A DNA stretch of 58,517 bases from Beroe ovata (Eukaryota > Ctenophora > Nuda > Beroida > Beroidae): positions 443,098 to 501,614 of the forward strand of contig CAMPET010000025.1 of assembly GCA_946803715.1 (NCBI GenBank), written 5' to 3'. Position numbers and translations under genes: made by a program. Numbering within the stretch: position 1 is the first letter of the stretch; each line of letters begins with the position of its first letter. Below the pieces are notes generated by a model. That model did not search any database. It was not told the DNA's origin and saw nothing but the letters and a program-made list of their open reading frames with translations. Positions 42,399-53,554 of this stretch are shown here, in pieces.

Positions 42399-44375
42399 AT
42401 GACTGAGATTCAGCTCCCTGCCAACTTTGGACTGACCTCTCTACAGTGTCGAGTCCATGGCAACGTAACTCTTCTCCTATCCGATGACAGCACCATGACA
42501 ACAAACTCTGTCATCCTCTCTCTGAACAGCCCTGTTCTCAGGACTCTATTCGCCGATACTGGAGCTACCACTCTCGACTTCAGAGCGTGCTCCCCAGCAG
42601 CTGTCAGAGTGTTTATCAGAGCTCTGTACTGCGGAGCTATAGGGCTTGACACCGTTTTGTTTCGGGAGATGAACAAGATGTCACACCACTACCAGGTGGA
42701 GTGGTTGATGAGGCGGTGTCAAGGTTACTTTGACACCCTTATAACAGACATGGACCCTCACGATTACGACAATGTGTTCTACGTGGTGGAGGAAGCTCGC
42801 TACCAGAGCGATGTCCTGGGGTGTCAAGGAGTAGTGTCAAGAGTGGTGTCAAGGATGAGGTCATGTGAGGGTGATGCGAGGGATGCGTTTGTGGGGAAGT
42901 ATTTACAGAACTACACCACCCTCGCTCGGTCACAGATTAATATAGCACTGGAAATTGCGGGGAGTTCATGTCTCATTGTTAGGATAGTCATAGCGAGTCT
43001 AACCAATAGGAATGTTGAAGTTGATGAGGTCACCAAGTACATGTTAACACAGGTTGATATGTTGGAATGTCTGAGAACATGCAAAACAGTGTTTGACGAA
43101 CTTTTCGATCTGTTGTTCGACAAAGCTCATAACATAGCCGTGGAAGATTTAAAGCTGTTCCTGAGACTTTACCGCCAGACATACGATAATTTCAATAGAG
43201 ATGATGAAGGAGAAACGAGTGGAGATGTCGACGTGATGGGGAGAGTATCGGAGACTACGTCTAACCCAACTCCGCCTCACTTCCAAAATCTGGCACGGGA
43301 GGAAAGTGCTCTGACACCCCCTGTCAAAACGCAAATTGGAAGTAACGACGCCCGAACACCATCGTTAGAAACGTCGTTGCCCAGCATCGTGACTCTGTCA
43401 TCAGCATCAAAGACATCGTCAACTTCAACGGATCTGCACAGAGAAGAGAGTACTAAAAGAAAGATTGTTCTCCCCCAAGCTAGAGACTACCCTGAGACAA
43501 CAAGTAAATCCGGGAACCAAATAGCAAGTACCAGAGCGAGACCCGGCCACCAATTGAAGCAGAGTAGTAGTAGCACGGGGAATGTCCATCAATACAATAT
43601 TGGTTCACAACGAAGAAATGCTATCACAGCACCAGACAGACTCCCAAAACTTGACCCAATTGCCACAGAACAGGGGAAGAAGAGAAGAGGGATTCCCAAT
43701 CTCTTCCACTCAGTTGATCAGATCCACAGTTTCACTGGTTCACGGACGCTAGAGGATTTAATCCCATGGAGTGCCATCAGGAATATGATGATGTTGATTG
43801 AAGCACTCCCGTACCTAAAGACAACGAATGTTAGACGAGCTATCACGAAGCTGACAAACGGACAGAAAGTCCGGAATTGGGCCCGAGTTCCTGCCTCATT
43901 TCTGGACAGTTTTATGAGGTACCCTCATAGCCACCTCATCGAGCAAATCAAGCGGTGTCCCAGTTTATCGTCAAACACAGACACGGCTGAGTTGGTGAGT
44001 GTTAGCTTCACGACACTCAGACAGTTGATGAGTGAGTGTCAGGAGTTTACATTCCGACACCCGCTCAACTCCACCCAGAAATTCAGACTTCACAGCACTC
44101 CCTCATCCTCAACTCACTTCTCTCTGACACTGCACCAGGAGTGTATCCATGGTGATAGCACGTGCTGTGCGCAGTGCGCGCCACTCCTGCACGTGGAGAA
44201 AATGCATCTTGTGTTCAGGGAGTGGGATAGTAGGATGAGTAACAAGTCGTGGAGAACCAAGCATCACGTGACCTGGGCTGGTAACCCGGATACCAGTAGG
44301 AATGGTAGAGTCACATGGGGTGGTATTCCGGAGTTGAGGAAATTGAAACTCGTTATTTACTACGATATTCGGTGA
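42399..44375 (+). CDS. BTB/POZ domain protein, intronless
   Basis: A 658-aa single-exon frame starting at the ATG at 42399. The BTB fold covers about residues 15-110: GNVTLLLSDDSTMTTNSVIL, then LNSPVLRTLF and AVRVFIRALYCG. It is a dimerisation module often used in CUL3 adaptors. A BACK-like helical part follows (MDPHDYDNVFYVVEEARYQ to about residue 265). A low-complexity Ser/Thr-rich middle follows. The C-terminal ~190 residues (from DLIPWSAIRNMMMLIEALP) contain Cys and His (HQECIHGDSTCCAQCAP) and end in KLVIYYDIR. That part is unknown to me. No kelch or zinc-finger repeats are seen. The role is inferred only from the BTB fold. Confidence 0.8.
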   Translation: MTEIQLPANFGLTSLQCRVHGNVTLLLSDDSTMTTNSVILSLNSPVLRTLFADTGATTLDFRACSPAAVRVFIRALYCGAIGLDTVLFREMNKMSHHYQVEWLMRRCQGYFDTLITDMDPHDYDNVFYVVEEARYQSDVLGCQGVVSRVVSRMRSCEGDARDAFVGKYLQNYTTLARSQINIALEIAGSSCLIVRIVIASLTNRNVEVDEVTKYMLTQVDMLECLRTCKTVFDELFDLLFDKAHNIAVEDLKLFLRLYRQTYDNFNRDDEGETSGDVDVMGRVSETTSNPTPPHFQNLAREESALTPPVKTQIGSNDARTPSLETSLPSIVTLSSASKTSSTSTDLHREESTKRKIVLPQARDYPETTSKSGNQIASTRARPGHQLKQSSSSTGNVHQYNIGSQRRNAITAPDRLPKLDPIATEQGKKRRGIPNLFHSVDQIHSFTGSRTLEDLIPWSAIRNMMMLIEALPYLKTTNVRRAITKLTNGQKVRNWARVPASFLDSFMRYPHSHLIEQIKRCPSLSSNTDTAELVSVSFTTLRQLMSECQEFTFRHPLNSTQKFRLHSTPSSSTHFSLTLHQECIHGDSTCCAQCAPLLHVEKMHLVFREWDSRMSNKSWRTKHHVTWAGNPDTSRNGRVTWGGIPELRKLKLVIYYDIR

Positions 44376-45828
44376 TAATGATTACTACGATATTCGGTGT
44401 TTATGAACATAGGGCGAGTGGCCGGTGATCGAAATGCGTGACCGATTCTGGTTATTGGAGATCCCATATTATGTACTTCAACTCGACAATACTGTGAGTG
44501 TGATAACAGATTTTGCTTTGTTATCCTATGATATCCTATTTTTAAAGAACATTGTAGTTCATGAACACGGTGGCTCCTTGCAGGCCACCTGGGATCATTT
44601 CGAGAATCTCCTATGGTGTGGATCTAAGTCAGGTATCATCTTTCTAGAGAAATATCATTCCTCGTATTGATCCAACAGGAAATCCGAGGTATTGTGAATA
44701 TTATTTACCCAGCATTATTCGTTCCGTGATTGAATATCTACGAATTTCATTTCCTTCATGTCCAGTGCATCATTGAATTTTGGCCTAGTAGGCCAATTCA
44801 TAGAATTATTGGTAGCTGTTACTGATCACAATGTATACGGATACCAGCTGAAACCAAATAGTGAATATTCTGACAAATTTGTTTTTGTTGACATGGTGTT
44901 TTCAGATCTATGCTCTGCTAGTTATGGCAGTCATCACTCATCACGTATTTCCCGTCGCCAATTGTCGGTTTAAATCGTAGCAAGATTTCTCAGAATATGC
45001 TTAATGTAGGAATAATATTGAGTGCATATCTAAAATCATTCCATAATACGATTGAACATATTCCAATATGCTAGAATATTGTGTGTAGATTGCTTACTAC
45101 AGTTCATTACTTCTGCACCCGGTCTGAATACTGAGCGAAATGTACATTGTACAATGTGTATAGTGTACAATACAATGTAGTGTATAGTGTACTATCTATG
45201 TGCATATCACAAAGTGGTGTCCAGCTTGCTAGCTCTCTCACGCTCACAACATTCAACTAAATAGTTCTATCTCCGCATCATATGGAACTATAGTCATATG
45301 CTTATGTTGTATCCCATCTTAGTTCCAGCTTCTGTAGTAGCCCATGATACGGTCATAGTTTTTCAACACTAGCAGCTATATCAGGTTCCATCAACACATA
45401 GATATGCTGGCCACCACCTTAACCATACACAAAGACACAGACAAACACCTAGACACCAACACAGACATACACACAGTCACACAGAAACACACAGATTCAC
45501 AGACATACACACATGTGTTTAGTTTCACATATCACAGTACCGTGTATAGCAGTGTTGAAATATTGGAGTATCCGAGCATATTTTCTGGGAATTGTGGACA
45601 TATTTCATTCATTCAACACTTTACTTTGTTCCTTGCTTGCTATCTAAAGTTTCTTCATTTGGAAGTCGAACCGATTCTTTTGATTTTCATTAGTTCGTTG
45701 CAGTCATCCCCTTGTTATTTCCAAAATCTATGATCAAATCTATCTCCTTTTTCCAGATAGCGACCTCCTAATCTGATATTACCTTTCTGATATTATCATC
45801 GCCCAAGGGCAGGCGGACACACGTGATC
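44376..45828. other. Intergenic, no recognised gene
   Basis: Non-coding DNA of AT-rich composition. It includes TGTACATTGTACAATGTGTA-type short repeats (45140-45200) and ACACAGACAAACACC-type simple repeat (45424-45520). Short ORFs here have no family resemblance. Confidence 0.45.
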
Positions 45829-46386
45829 ATGGGAATATCCGAGAACTGGCAGAGTTTTGTGAACATGACACGGGCGAAGGCTGATTCCCACGGCAAGGTG
45901 GCACAGTACTGGGACCGAGTCCACAACCTCCTCAGCATGACTCTCATCTTCCTGTCCGCTGTCACCACGCTAGCCACCCTCCTGCCCATCACTCACTACG
46001 TGGCGGCTGCCCTGGGCGCCATTACCACGCTCGTGTCCGCCATTACCGGCTCACTTCAGCCGTCTAACCGGCGGCAGCAGCAGATGGAATCTAGCAGGGG
46101 ATTCCGGGCTCTGATGCTGAAGATGGTCCGGGTGGAGACTGAGCGGGATTATGAGGAGCTGTGGAAGGAGTACAACAAGGAGTTGCTCGGGGAACCGTTC
46201 CTGCCACGGAAATTCAAAGTGAAGGAGGATACGAAATTCAGTATGACACCCGAGTTTACGCTAATTGTGAAGTCCAAGATGGATGAGGTGGAAGATGCTA
46301 TGAGTGAGAAGGGTGGGGAGGAGGAGGGGGAGAGTGTAGAGGAAAAGAATGGGAATGAGGTGGAGAAGAATTTGTTACAGGTGTGA
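45829..46386 (+). CDS. SLATT/DUF4231-like two-TM protein
   Basis: A 185-aa single-exon frame starting MGISENWQSF. An N-terminal helix (RAKADSHGKVAQYWDRVHN) leads into two adjacent hydrophobic helices (about 36-72: LLSMTLIFLSAVTTLATLL, then YVAAALGAITTLVSAITG). After them comes a polar helix with a conserved-looking pattern (NRRQQQMESSRGFRALMLKM) and an acidic C-terminal tail. This architecture matches the SLATT family as I know it: two TM helices followed by a cytosolic helix, described as pore-forming effectors of prokaryotic conflict systems and also present in some eukaryotes. I judge it a plausible but unproven member. No partner such as a nucleotide cyclase or SLOG gene is next to it. 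Confidence 0.5.
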   Translation: MGISENWQSFVNMTRAKADSHGKVAQYWDRVHNLLSMTLIFLSAVTTLATLLPITHYVAAALGAITTLVSAITGSLQPSNRRQQQMESSRGFRALMLKMVRVETERDYEELWKEYNKELLGEPFLPRKFKVKEDTKFSMTPEFTLIVKSKMDEVEDAMSEKGGEEEGESVEEKNGNEVEKNLLQV

Positions 46387-46954
46387 TTGGGAGTGTGCTC
46401 TACTGTGCAGCGGGCATAACTGTACATGGGTCATGTACATGGGTCATGGGTGTGAGCGAGGCAGTGGATTCAAGCGCATGGACTGTATCATTCACTCAAA
46501 ATCGTGATTTCATTTTTATCTTATACCAATTTTTAATTCTTCTTCATAACGCGCTTTCTTAGTTTGTTACCGTTGTAAACGTAAAAACGCTGAGTTTCAA
46601 TCAATCTCTGAGGTATCAGAGGCAGAATTTTCAAAAGATATAACCAGAGGAGAATGCTTCAGATCTCAGCTTCTTCGTCAGGATCAGAAAAATCCTTTTC
46701 TTTGAGCTTTTGAGTCTGATCTTCAGTAAGAGATCAGGAGAAAATCTATTCCTATATTCTATTAATCTCCAATAAGGAGGTAATGAAATATCAAATCAAA
46801 ATCGGTCGTTCACGGTGTGTACGACCTCAGTCTTTTTAGAACGGTCCTTTTTTCAACTGTGTTACTCACAAGGTGACTCCAAGTCCACTATTGTTGCCAT
46901 GGTGACTCCACTATTGTTGCCATGGTGACATCATGAGGAGTGAGGGATCCCCAC
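46387..46954. other. Spacer between the SLATT-like gene and SMC4
   Basis: Converging gene ends. A GGGTCATGTACATGGGTCATG repeat is at 46424-46450 and TTGTTGCCATGGTGACTCCA is doubled at 46889-46930. No gene is seen. Confidence 0.45.
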
Positions 46955-49900
46955 TCAAGACCCGAGAAGATAGGGATTGACGGCCACACTCTTGGTGGCA
47001 TTTTCAGTCTTGTAGATCCCGATAAGTCTGTCTCCCAACTCAAACATGTTGTTCCGCAGACTTATGATAATGAACTGAGCGTTCTTCGTACGTTCCTGCA
47101 AGTGTTTAGTCACTATAAATGAAGTGGGGTCTTCAACCATTGTCCAGAGATACAGCGCCAAATTTCGTCCAAATCTCTAAAATTGAAATATTCTCATCAT
47201 ACCTTGATGTAGTGAGCCACAATGCTGACGTTCTTGAAGTCGAGTGCTGCATCAATCTCATCCATCACATAGAGTGGAGACGGCTTGTAATGATGCAGAG
47301 CAAACACCTGTACGTGTGATGAAGTGAATGAGATTTGGAATCCATAAAATGGCTATTTATCACTCACGTCACCCACTCCATAATCACACATACATCACAC
47401 TCAATAAGTCAATACTCTCACTCAACAAAACTCACCAGCGCGAGTGAACTGAGTGTCTTCTCTCCGCCCGACAGATTGCTGATGTTTTTCCACGATTTCT
47501 TGGGTGGTCGGACACTGAAGACAATCCCCTCACTAAACGGATCGAGTGTATCCACGAGTTCAAGCTCTGCATCGCCTCCCAGTGTAATCATCTGAGATGG
47601 GGGGTTAGTGTTAGCTATCCTAGGGGGGATGGAGAAAGGGGGAGTGCTGGAGTGAAGGGGGGTTAGAGGGGTGAGGTATTAGGGATCGGGGGGTTTCTAT
47701 CTGAATAAGTTGGAGTGACAACCATCGGTTCCGTCACTAAATCAGTACATCAGTCTGATAATGTGAGAGGGTCTAGATACAGTGTAATCTCAAATCTGAG
47801 TCAAATTGAAGCAAATAGCAACCTATTCATTCAGTAATATCAAGTTCAGATCGCCAGAATGACCACCCTTTCATACCTGATACATCTCCTTCAATTTGTT
47901 TGTGATCACCAGGAACCCGGCCATGAACTCAGACAGCCGCTTCTTCCTCAAATCCTCGTGCTCGTCACGTGCCTTGTCACGTGATGCCGTGATCTCATTC
48001 AGTTCCGACACTTTGTCTTCCCACGCGGCGTGCTGAGTATGTTGATATTAACATTGGTGGCGTGATGGTAGTACCGGTTTTCACATTATCGACATGATTT
48101 GCTCGTCGATATACAAGTTGATATGAGGTTTCAAGATGACCCTGGAAAATCGTATTCTGACAAGTTGGATAAACGGCTCTCAATATATCGTGGGTGAAAG
48201 TGAAACCACAGACTTGGTCATAGGGTAACAACAATGGTGTCAGTGTCATGATGTTGCCCCTAACAATCTCCCACAAATCGTTGTCATGACACCACTGACC
48301 ACACACAAACTACACACAGTTTCTCTCTATCTATTTCAACACACTGGATTTTCAGGAGATCCAGATCTCTGTGATCATTACCTATCGATACTATCACCGA
48401 GGTAAGCCTGACTCTGATCCTCATCTAATTTACCTTGATGAGGTATTCCTTGATTGCAGCCATGTTTGGCTGTTTCTGTTTCAGTGATTCCTCCAGGACG
48501 GCTATCTCGTAGTTGATTGCCTCCGGGTCAAGCCGTTCCACAGCCTCGGGATCGAGGGGGGCGAGGGGCTCCAGATCGGGCTCCCCCGGGATGTTTTGCA
48601 GCGACTGTTTGCTCATCTGAGATGGGGTTACACAGGGGATTCATGGGGGGTTCAAAGTCAGTTGGAGGGCGAAACAGTCTTAGAGTAAACGAGAAATATG
48701 GTCGAAACAAGATCCTCACATCACACATTAGTACATTACTCACATCTTTCTTCCAATGACGTATTTTGGACGTGTTTTCCTTGATTACTCCCTCGTATTG
48801 CTCAATTGCATGTCGGTAATCCACCGTATTCTGTTCGTGAGCCTCTAAATCGCCCTCCAATGCGGCCAGTTCCGCTTTCAATCCCTCCATTTTTGCTTGT
48901 TGTTCCTTCATCTTCTCCTGTATAACATGCCGGGTTTAATACATTGACACGGTGAGAAAATGATTGATGAATTATAGTTATAGCTCTATTCTCCTTCCAT
49001 GAGGCTCCAATCGACAGTTTTTCACCATTTTCCCGATAAGGTTACTCCCATGTATAATAATACTTGTATATGGGGATACAAAGAACTCTGTACTCAGAAT
49101 CTGTACTCAGAGTCTCTACTGAAGTGTGTGTAGTGTATACCACAGTGTGTATAGTGTGTACAAAGTGTGCAAGTACCTGACAGAGTGTATCCTTCTCGAC
49201 AATCTCCTCAGCTTGCTCCTCTATCGTCTGGAACTCCTTCTTCAACTCCTCGGAGTGAGAAACTGCCTCGCTCATTTCCCGCTCTAAATCGGATATGGAC
49301 TGTTCCAACTTCTCCTTGTTTCGGGTCAGACCTGAGTGTCACGTCGAGATAGTTGCTATGGGTAGAGAGATAGGAACTACACAGCAACTCTAGTCGCCGT
49401 AGCAACCGAGAGATTCTATTCGACAAAAGAGAGGGAGAGATGGTGATAGCTTGACATCTCAACGTGCTTACCCTTGAGTGCAACCTTTATCTGCGTGATC
49501 TTATCGTGAACACCATCAATATCCTTCTCCGTATCCTTGACCGAGTCAACACGTGGTTTCAACTTCTTGTTATTCAAATCCTTGAGTTCCTTGTCACACT
49601 TCTGTATCAGATCGTCCTTGGTTTGAGCCTGGAGGAGCACTTCGTCCAGCTTGGATTGGTGAGCATTGATTGTCCGTTGTATCTCATCGATCTTGGTCTG
49701 GTCAGGGACGATAGCACGCAGCTGGGATTCCAGGAGGGGGATCTCCTTTTCCAAGCTGCTCTGCTGCTTCATGTAACTCTGAGAGAGAGGGTGATCAGCA
49801 GTTCAACAAGGTATTGGGTGCTCTGATCAGAAATGGGACAACTGGAAACAGCGTACCTTGACAGCTTGCTCCATCTTCTGCTTTGTAAACTTGTCCGCAC

Positions 49901-51837
49901 TGATTGTTTTGAGGAGAGATTTCACTTCCTGCTCGAGAGAGCTTTTCATCCCGGCAATCTCGTCCAACTGGGGATAACAAGACAAAAGATCAACGCAAAG
50001 TTTTAGTAACAAACAAACAAAGGAGAGAAGAATCAAGTGAAGAATGATAGAATTAGAATGATGACGAAGAATGATGACAAAGAGTATGAAGTGGGATCAA
50101 AGACATTCTCACCCTCTTCTGACTCTTGTCTATCTCGCTGCTCATCCTGTCCACATCTCTGGGATCCACATCGCACACGACACTCGTCATGAGACCCTTG
50201 ATCACCGTGTTCCCTCCTCCGGCCATAGTTCCTGTTTGAGGGGTGTGAGGGGAAAAGCAGGGGAATAGCAGGGAAATGATCGTTCGGCCGGGTTATGAGA
50301 GATTCTATTTGGGACCAATTCTTCAAACTAGCAGGACCCGCGGCCTCCGGCCTCTGTTATTCTGATAGCCCTGTCCTATTTCCAACGTTAGAATACAATC
50401 TTGAATTTAAGTGCAATGATAGTCATATCTTAAGTTTGAGTGTTGATAGTAATCGAGTATTCCCGTCTCCAATATTCCTATGTGATGTCGAAATATTGTC
50501 CATTCTAAAGTGATGTCAGACGTGTGGAGTTCAACATGCTCCCCGTTTTCCAGTGGTGTCAAGCGTCATGGGCATTCCAATAAGCATGCTTGAAGTTGAT
50601 TGGGTACCGAGTGGTGTCAGATCTCGAGACCCGTAGTATATAAGGAAAACTGGACAGACATACATATATATATATATGAGGACGAATTATAAGTAGTAAG
50701 ATTTAGCGTGATGAAGAGTAGACCGTAGACGCAAATATTTGACCTCACTGAGGTGTTGGAGGAAGGGGGGAGGGGTTTATGTCGTGTGTAGGGGGTTGTA
50801 CCTGATATATCGATCATGATCCCATCGAGAGTAACAACTCGCCATCTCTTGGACTTTCCGTACGCTATTTTCTTGGCGGTTTCGATGTTCGGTGCGACAA
50901 GTGTGTCTCGGAGAGCGTGGTAGAACGCACCGCTGTACTTCGTGCCGTCTTTCTGTTTGATCAGGTCGTATAGCCTGTGGAGAGAGATGTGACCACCGAT
51001 ATTGAGATGAGAAATTCAACGATAAATGTTTTTTTCGCATTCTCGTGCAAATGACATCGTTTTCTATGTATTTTTGAACGCTGAATCGGTTCCTGATCGA
51101 ATATTGACCCTATCTCACTCCCCTGAGGAGCTGTCTGGCATGAGACTTCGAACTTAACTTCTGGAAAGTAATTTGAATTTTCGCTGATTTCCCAATGAGA
51201 TAGCGCAGAAATTCCTTCATATTCGGATTCTACGTCAAAAAATAGGCCGGGAACAGCTATTTTTAGTATGTATCCTGTAAAATTGGTTTTGACTGTTTTT
51301 TGGTATCAGTGTGTCCCATTGATTTTCGTGTTTTTCGCATGTTTTGCTTCCACGGGTTCAAAATCGTGATTGGGGCGTGGTTTCACTGCGAGTATGAACT
51401 TGACATGATCGTAAAGAGGGTTTATCCTTGTAGTGTGAGAGTAGGAGGGATGATTTGGTGAAAAATCGGTATCCCAAGTGTCCGTTAAGTCTCCGTTATA
51501 GACCTCCAAAATCGGAGTACAAAAGTGTGGGTTCACTCACTTCAATTTCTACTGATACTGAGATCAGAAATCCGAGAAAAATTTTTTTGTCGCATTATTA
51601 TATCATCGTTTCCTATGTATTTTTGGACGCTGAATCGATTCCCGGTCGAATATTGACCCTATCTCGCTCCCCTGAGGCGTTATCATATCAGTAACGTGAA
51701 AACGGGCTGGTTTACCTGCGAGAGTTGGGCGGCACTTCAATAGGCTGCGCAGCACGTTGAACATACGGCTGCATCTTATCCAGAGCCATGAATGTGGCGA
51801 TTCCCAAGTTGTTCTCCTTGATAAACTCCAGCGCTTT
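46955..51837 (-). CDS. SMC4: SMC4, condensin ATPase subunit, hinge to C-terminus
   Basis: Core ATPase of condensin, which compacts mitotic chromosomes. Twelve exons read leftward: 51837-51716, 50974-50802, 50231-50113, 49967-49857, 49778-49472, 49331-49177, 48917-48744, 48616-48434, 48032-47877, 47591-47436, 47307-47203 and 47095-46955. The first found covers the hinge approach ([14 protein letters not shown]). Then come the hinge core ([23 protein letters not shown]), coiled coil, and the ATPase C-lobe: signature [13 protein letters not shown], Walker B/D-loop [14 protein letters not shown] and [22 protein letters not shown]. The N-terminal half (Walker A, about 500 residues) is absent from the window. 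It should lie further right, with the sulfotransferase gene in the intervening intron, or it is missing. Confidence 0.93.
50327..50711. other. ~385-bp insertion present in one SMC4 copy only
   Basis: This segment of the SMC4 intron between the RWRVVTLDG and TMAGGG exons has no counterpart in the second copy, where TTCTTCAAATGAAGAATTAA runs straight across. It includes TACATATATATATATATGAG. It is likely an insertion or deletion allele. No terminal inverted repeat was identified. Confidence 0.6.
51010..51690. repeat. Dispersed ~550-bp repeat in SMC4 intron, first copy
   Basis: One full unit and part of a second, head to tail (CGCATTCTCGTGCAAATGAC at about 51038, then a related CGCATTATTATATCATCG at about 51591). 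Homologous to 23394-23970 and 54419-55560. Confidence 0.85.
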
Positions 51838-52060
51838 CTGCGAGGGATGATATCGTGTGAGCACTGGGGACATGAGAATGTTGGTAATGTTGGAAACCAC
51901 GATGTGAACATCATTTTGGAGTGCCATTGAAGAGAATTTATAAACAAGACGATACACTATCTGACTAAGTAAGAGCTGGTGTGTTCTGTAAATGTAATGG
52001 GTAATCAAACTCGGCACTTCAATTGACAATTTCAGACCAGAAACACAAACTATAGAGACA

Positions 52061-53553
52061 ATGTTGTGGATCCTACTCTATCCGATCATCAAACTGAGGG
52101 AACTAGTCAGAGACAAGATACAGTCAGTGTTCCGATACCTTCTCCGATATGATGCCTTCAGGAGGAGAGTCGTCTACCCCAAGGTTTGTGTGGTGTCGTT
52201 CTTACCGGCATGAAGTTTAGAGTACGACGAGATAAAGTACGATGAGATTTGTATAACGATTTGATTTTATAACGATTTGATTTTCTCGGTGTACGGCATT
52301 ATCGCCCCTCTGAACATGTCCTACTCAGATGGGTATACAATATGACGACAGTATAAAACGTACGTTGGAGCGACCCATTCTTCATTCTGAGGTAAACACT
52401 CACATCAAAACCCCTAGACTGTGGGGTGTCAGTGTGAGGCGGACCTTTGGCCTCTCGATCACGTGACACATCATTATGGTAACGCGTGACGCCGTGGCAC
52501 CTCAACACTATGACACCTCCAGATTGACGGGGGGAAGTACCACTTCCCGGTGTTTGCCAATCAGACTCGTATAGACGACCTGAGGAGATCCCGGCTACGA
52601 GAGGATGACGTCCTAGTGATCACTTACCCCAAATCAGGTAACCATGGAGACAAGGTTTCCATGGAGTTCAGGTTGACAGGTTATCACAGATCAGGCACCT
52701 CACAATGCGTCAAAAAGGGAAATGATAAAGACTCTATGATGTCTGTAAATAACAGAAGAAGATTCAAACTCCAAACACACACAGGCACTCATCTGTGTGG
52801 TTACATTGTGAAGCTGCTAGCTGAAAAAAGGAGGAAAATCATGCAGGATTCCATGGTCCTCCCATTCTACGAAATGATACAACAGGTACTTACTACTCAC
52901 TACTACTTACCACTTACCACTAACTCTCACCGTCAGTGTGAGAACCAAATCTTCTGTAATCACTCATTCCATTGGAGTCGCGGAAATACGACCATCGTTA
53001 GTTAACTGTAGGCTCATGGACAATCCGATTCGCCAACTTGAGCTGACTCGGCATTCTCATCTCACTTTATTCTCTCAGGTGGTTCTGATTTCACTTCTCT
53101 AATCCCCAGGAGAAATTGGACAGTGTCCCGGTCACAACACAGCGCATCCTAAAGACGCATCTTCCACTACCCATGATACCGTCCTGTTCAGACTCCACCG
53201 TCAAGAACAAGATCATATTTTGTCTCAGAGATCCCAAGGATGCATGTGTCTCTTACTACAAGTTCACTCTCGGATTGGAAATACTGACAGGTTGCTATTA
53301 CCACCCGCGATACCATTAGCAACCACGTCATTCATAGCAACCACGACATCCATAGCAACCACTTCATCCATAGCAACCACTTCATCCATAGCAACCACGT
53401 CATTCATAGCAACAACGTTATGCATAGCAGCACTTGCCCATATTTCTTCAGAATTGGGTCACACTCATGTACCCAGGTCCAGTGTATGAAACATTCAACG
53501 AATGGGTTGAGCTCTGTTTGGCTGGATGCGTGGATTACGGTGACTGGTTCGAC
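52061..53553 (+). CDS. Cytosolic sulfotransferase, copy 1, cut at an assembly join
   Basis: SULT1-type enzyme that moves sulfate from PAPS to phenols, steroids or amines. Exons are 52061-52183, 52523-52637, 52785-52885, 53110-53290 and the start of exon 5 (53477-53553), cut by a single N at 53554. The 5'-phosphosulfate loop TYPKSGTHL spans exons 2-3. The 3'-phosphate motif is FCLRDPKDACVSYY in exon 4. Exons 2-4 look identical to copy 2 (56444 onward), while exon 1 differs at a few residues (KIQSVF against KVQSVF). The second half is missing here. It is best seen as the same gene as copy 2 on another haplotype. Confidence 0.85.
53334..53420. repeat. 18-bp minisatellite CATAGCAACCACTTCATC, copy 1
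   Basis: About five units of CATAGCAACCAC(T/G)(T/A)CATC in sulfotransferase intron 4. The same array in copy 2 has more units. Confidence 0.9.
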
Positions 53554-53554
53554 N
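53554..53554. other. Single-N contig join
   Basis: Left of the N the sequence is mid-exon 5 of the sulfotransferase. Right of it the sequence resumes at SMC4 SYMKQQ exon border, equal to 49772 onward. It is a scaffolding join, not biology. Confidence 0.9.
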
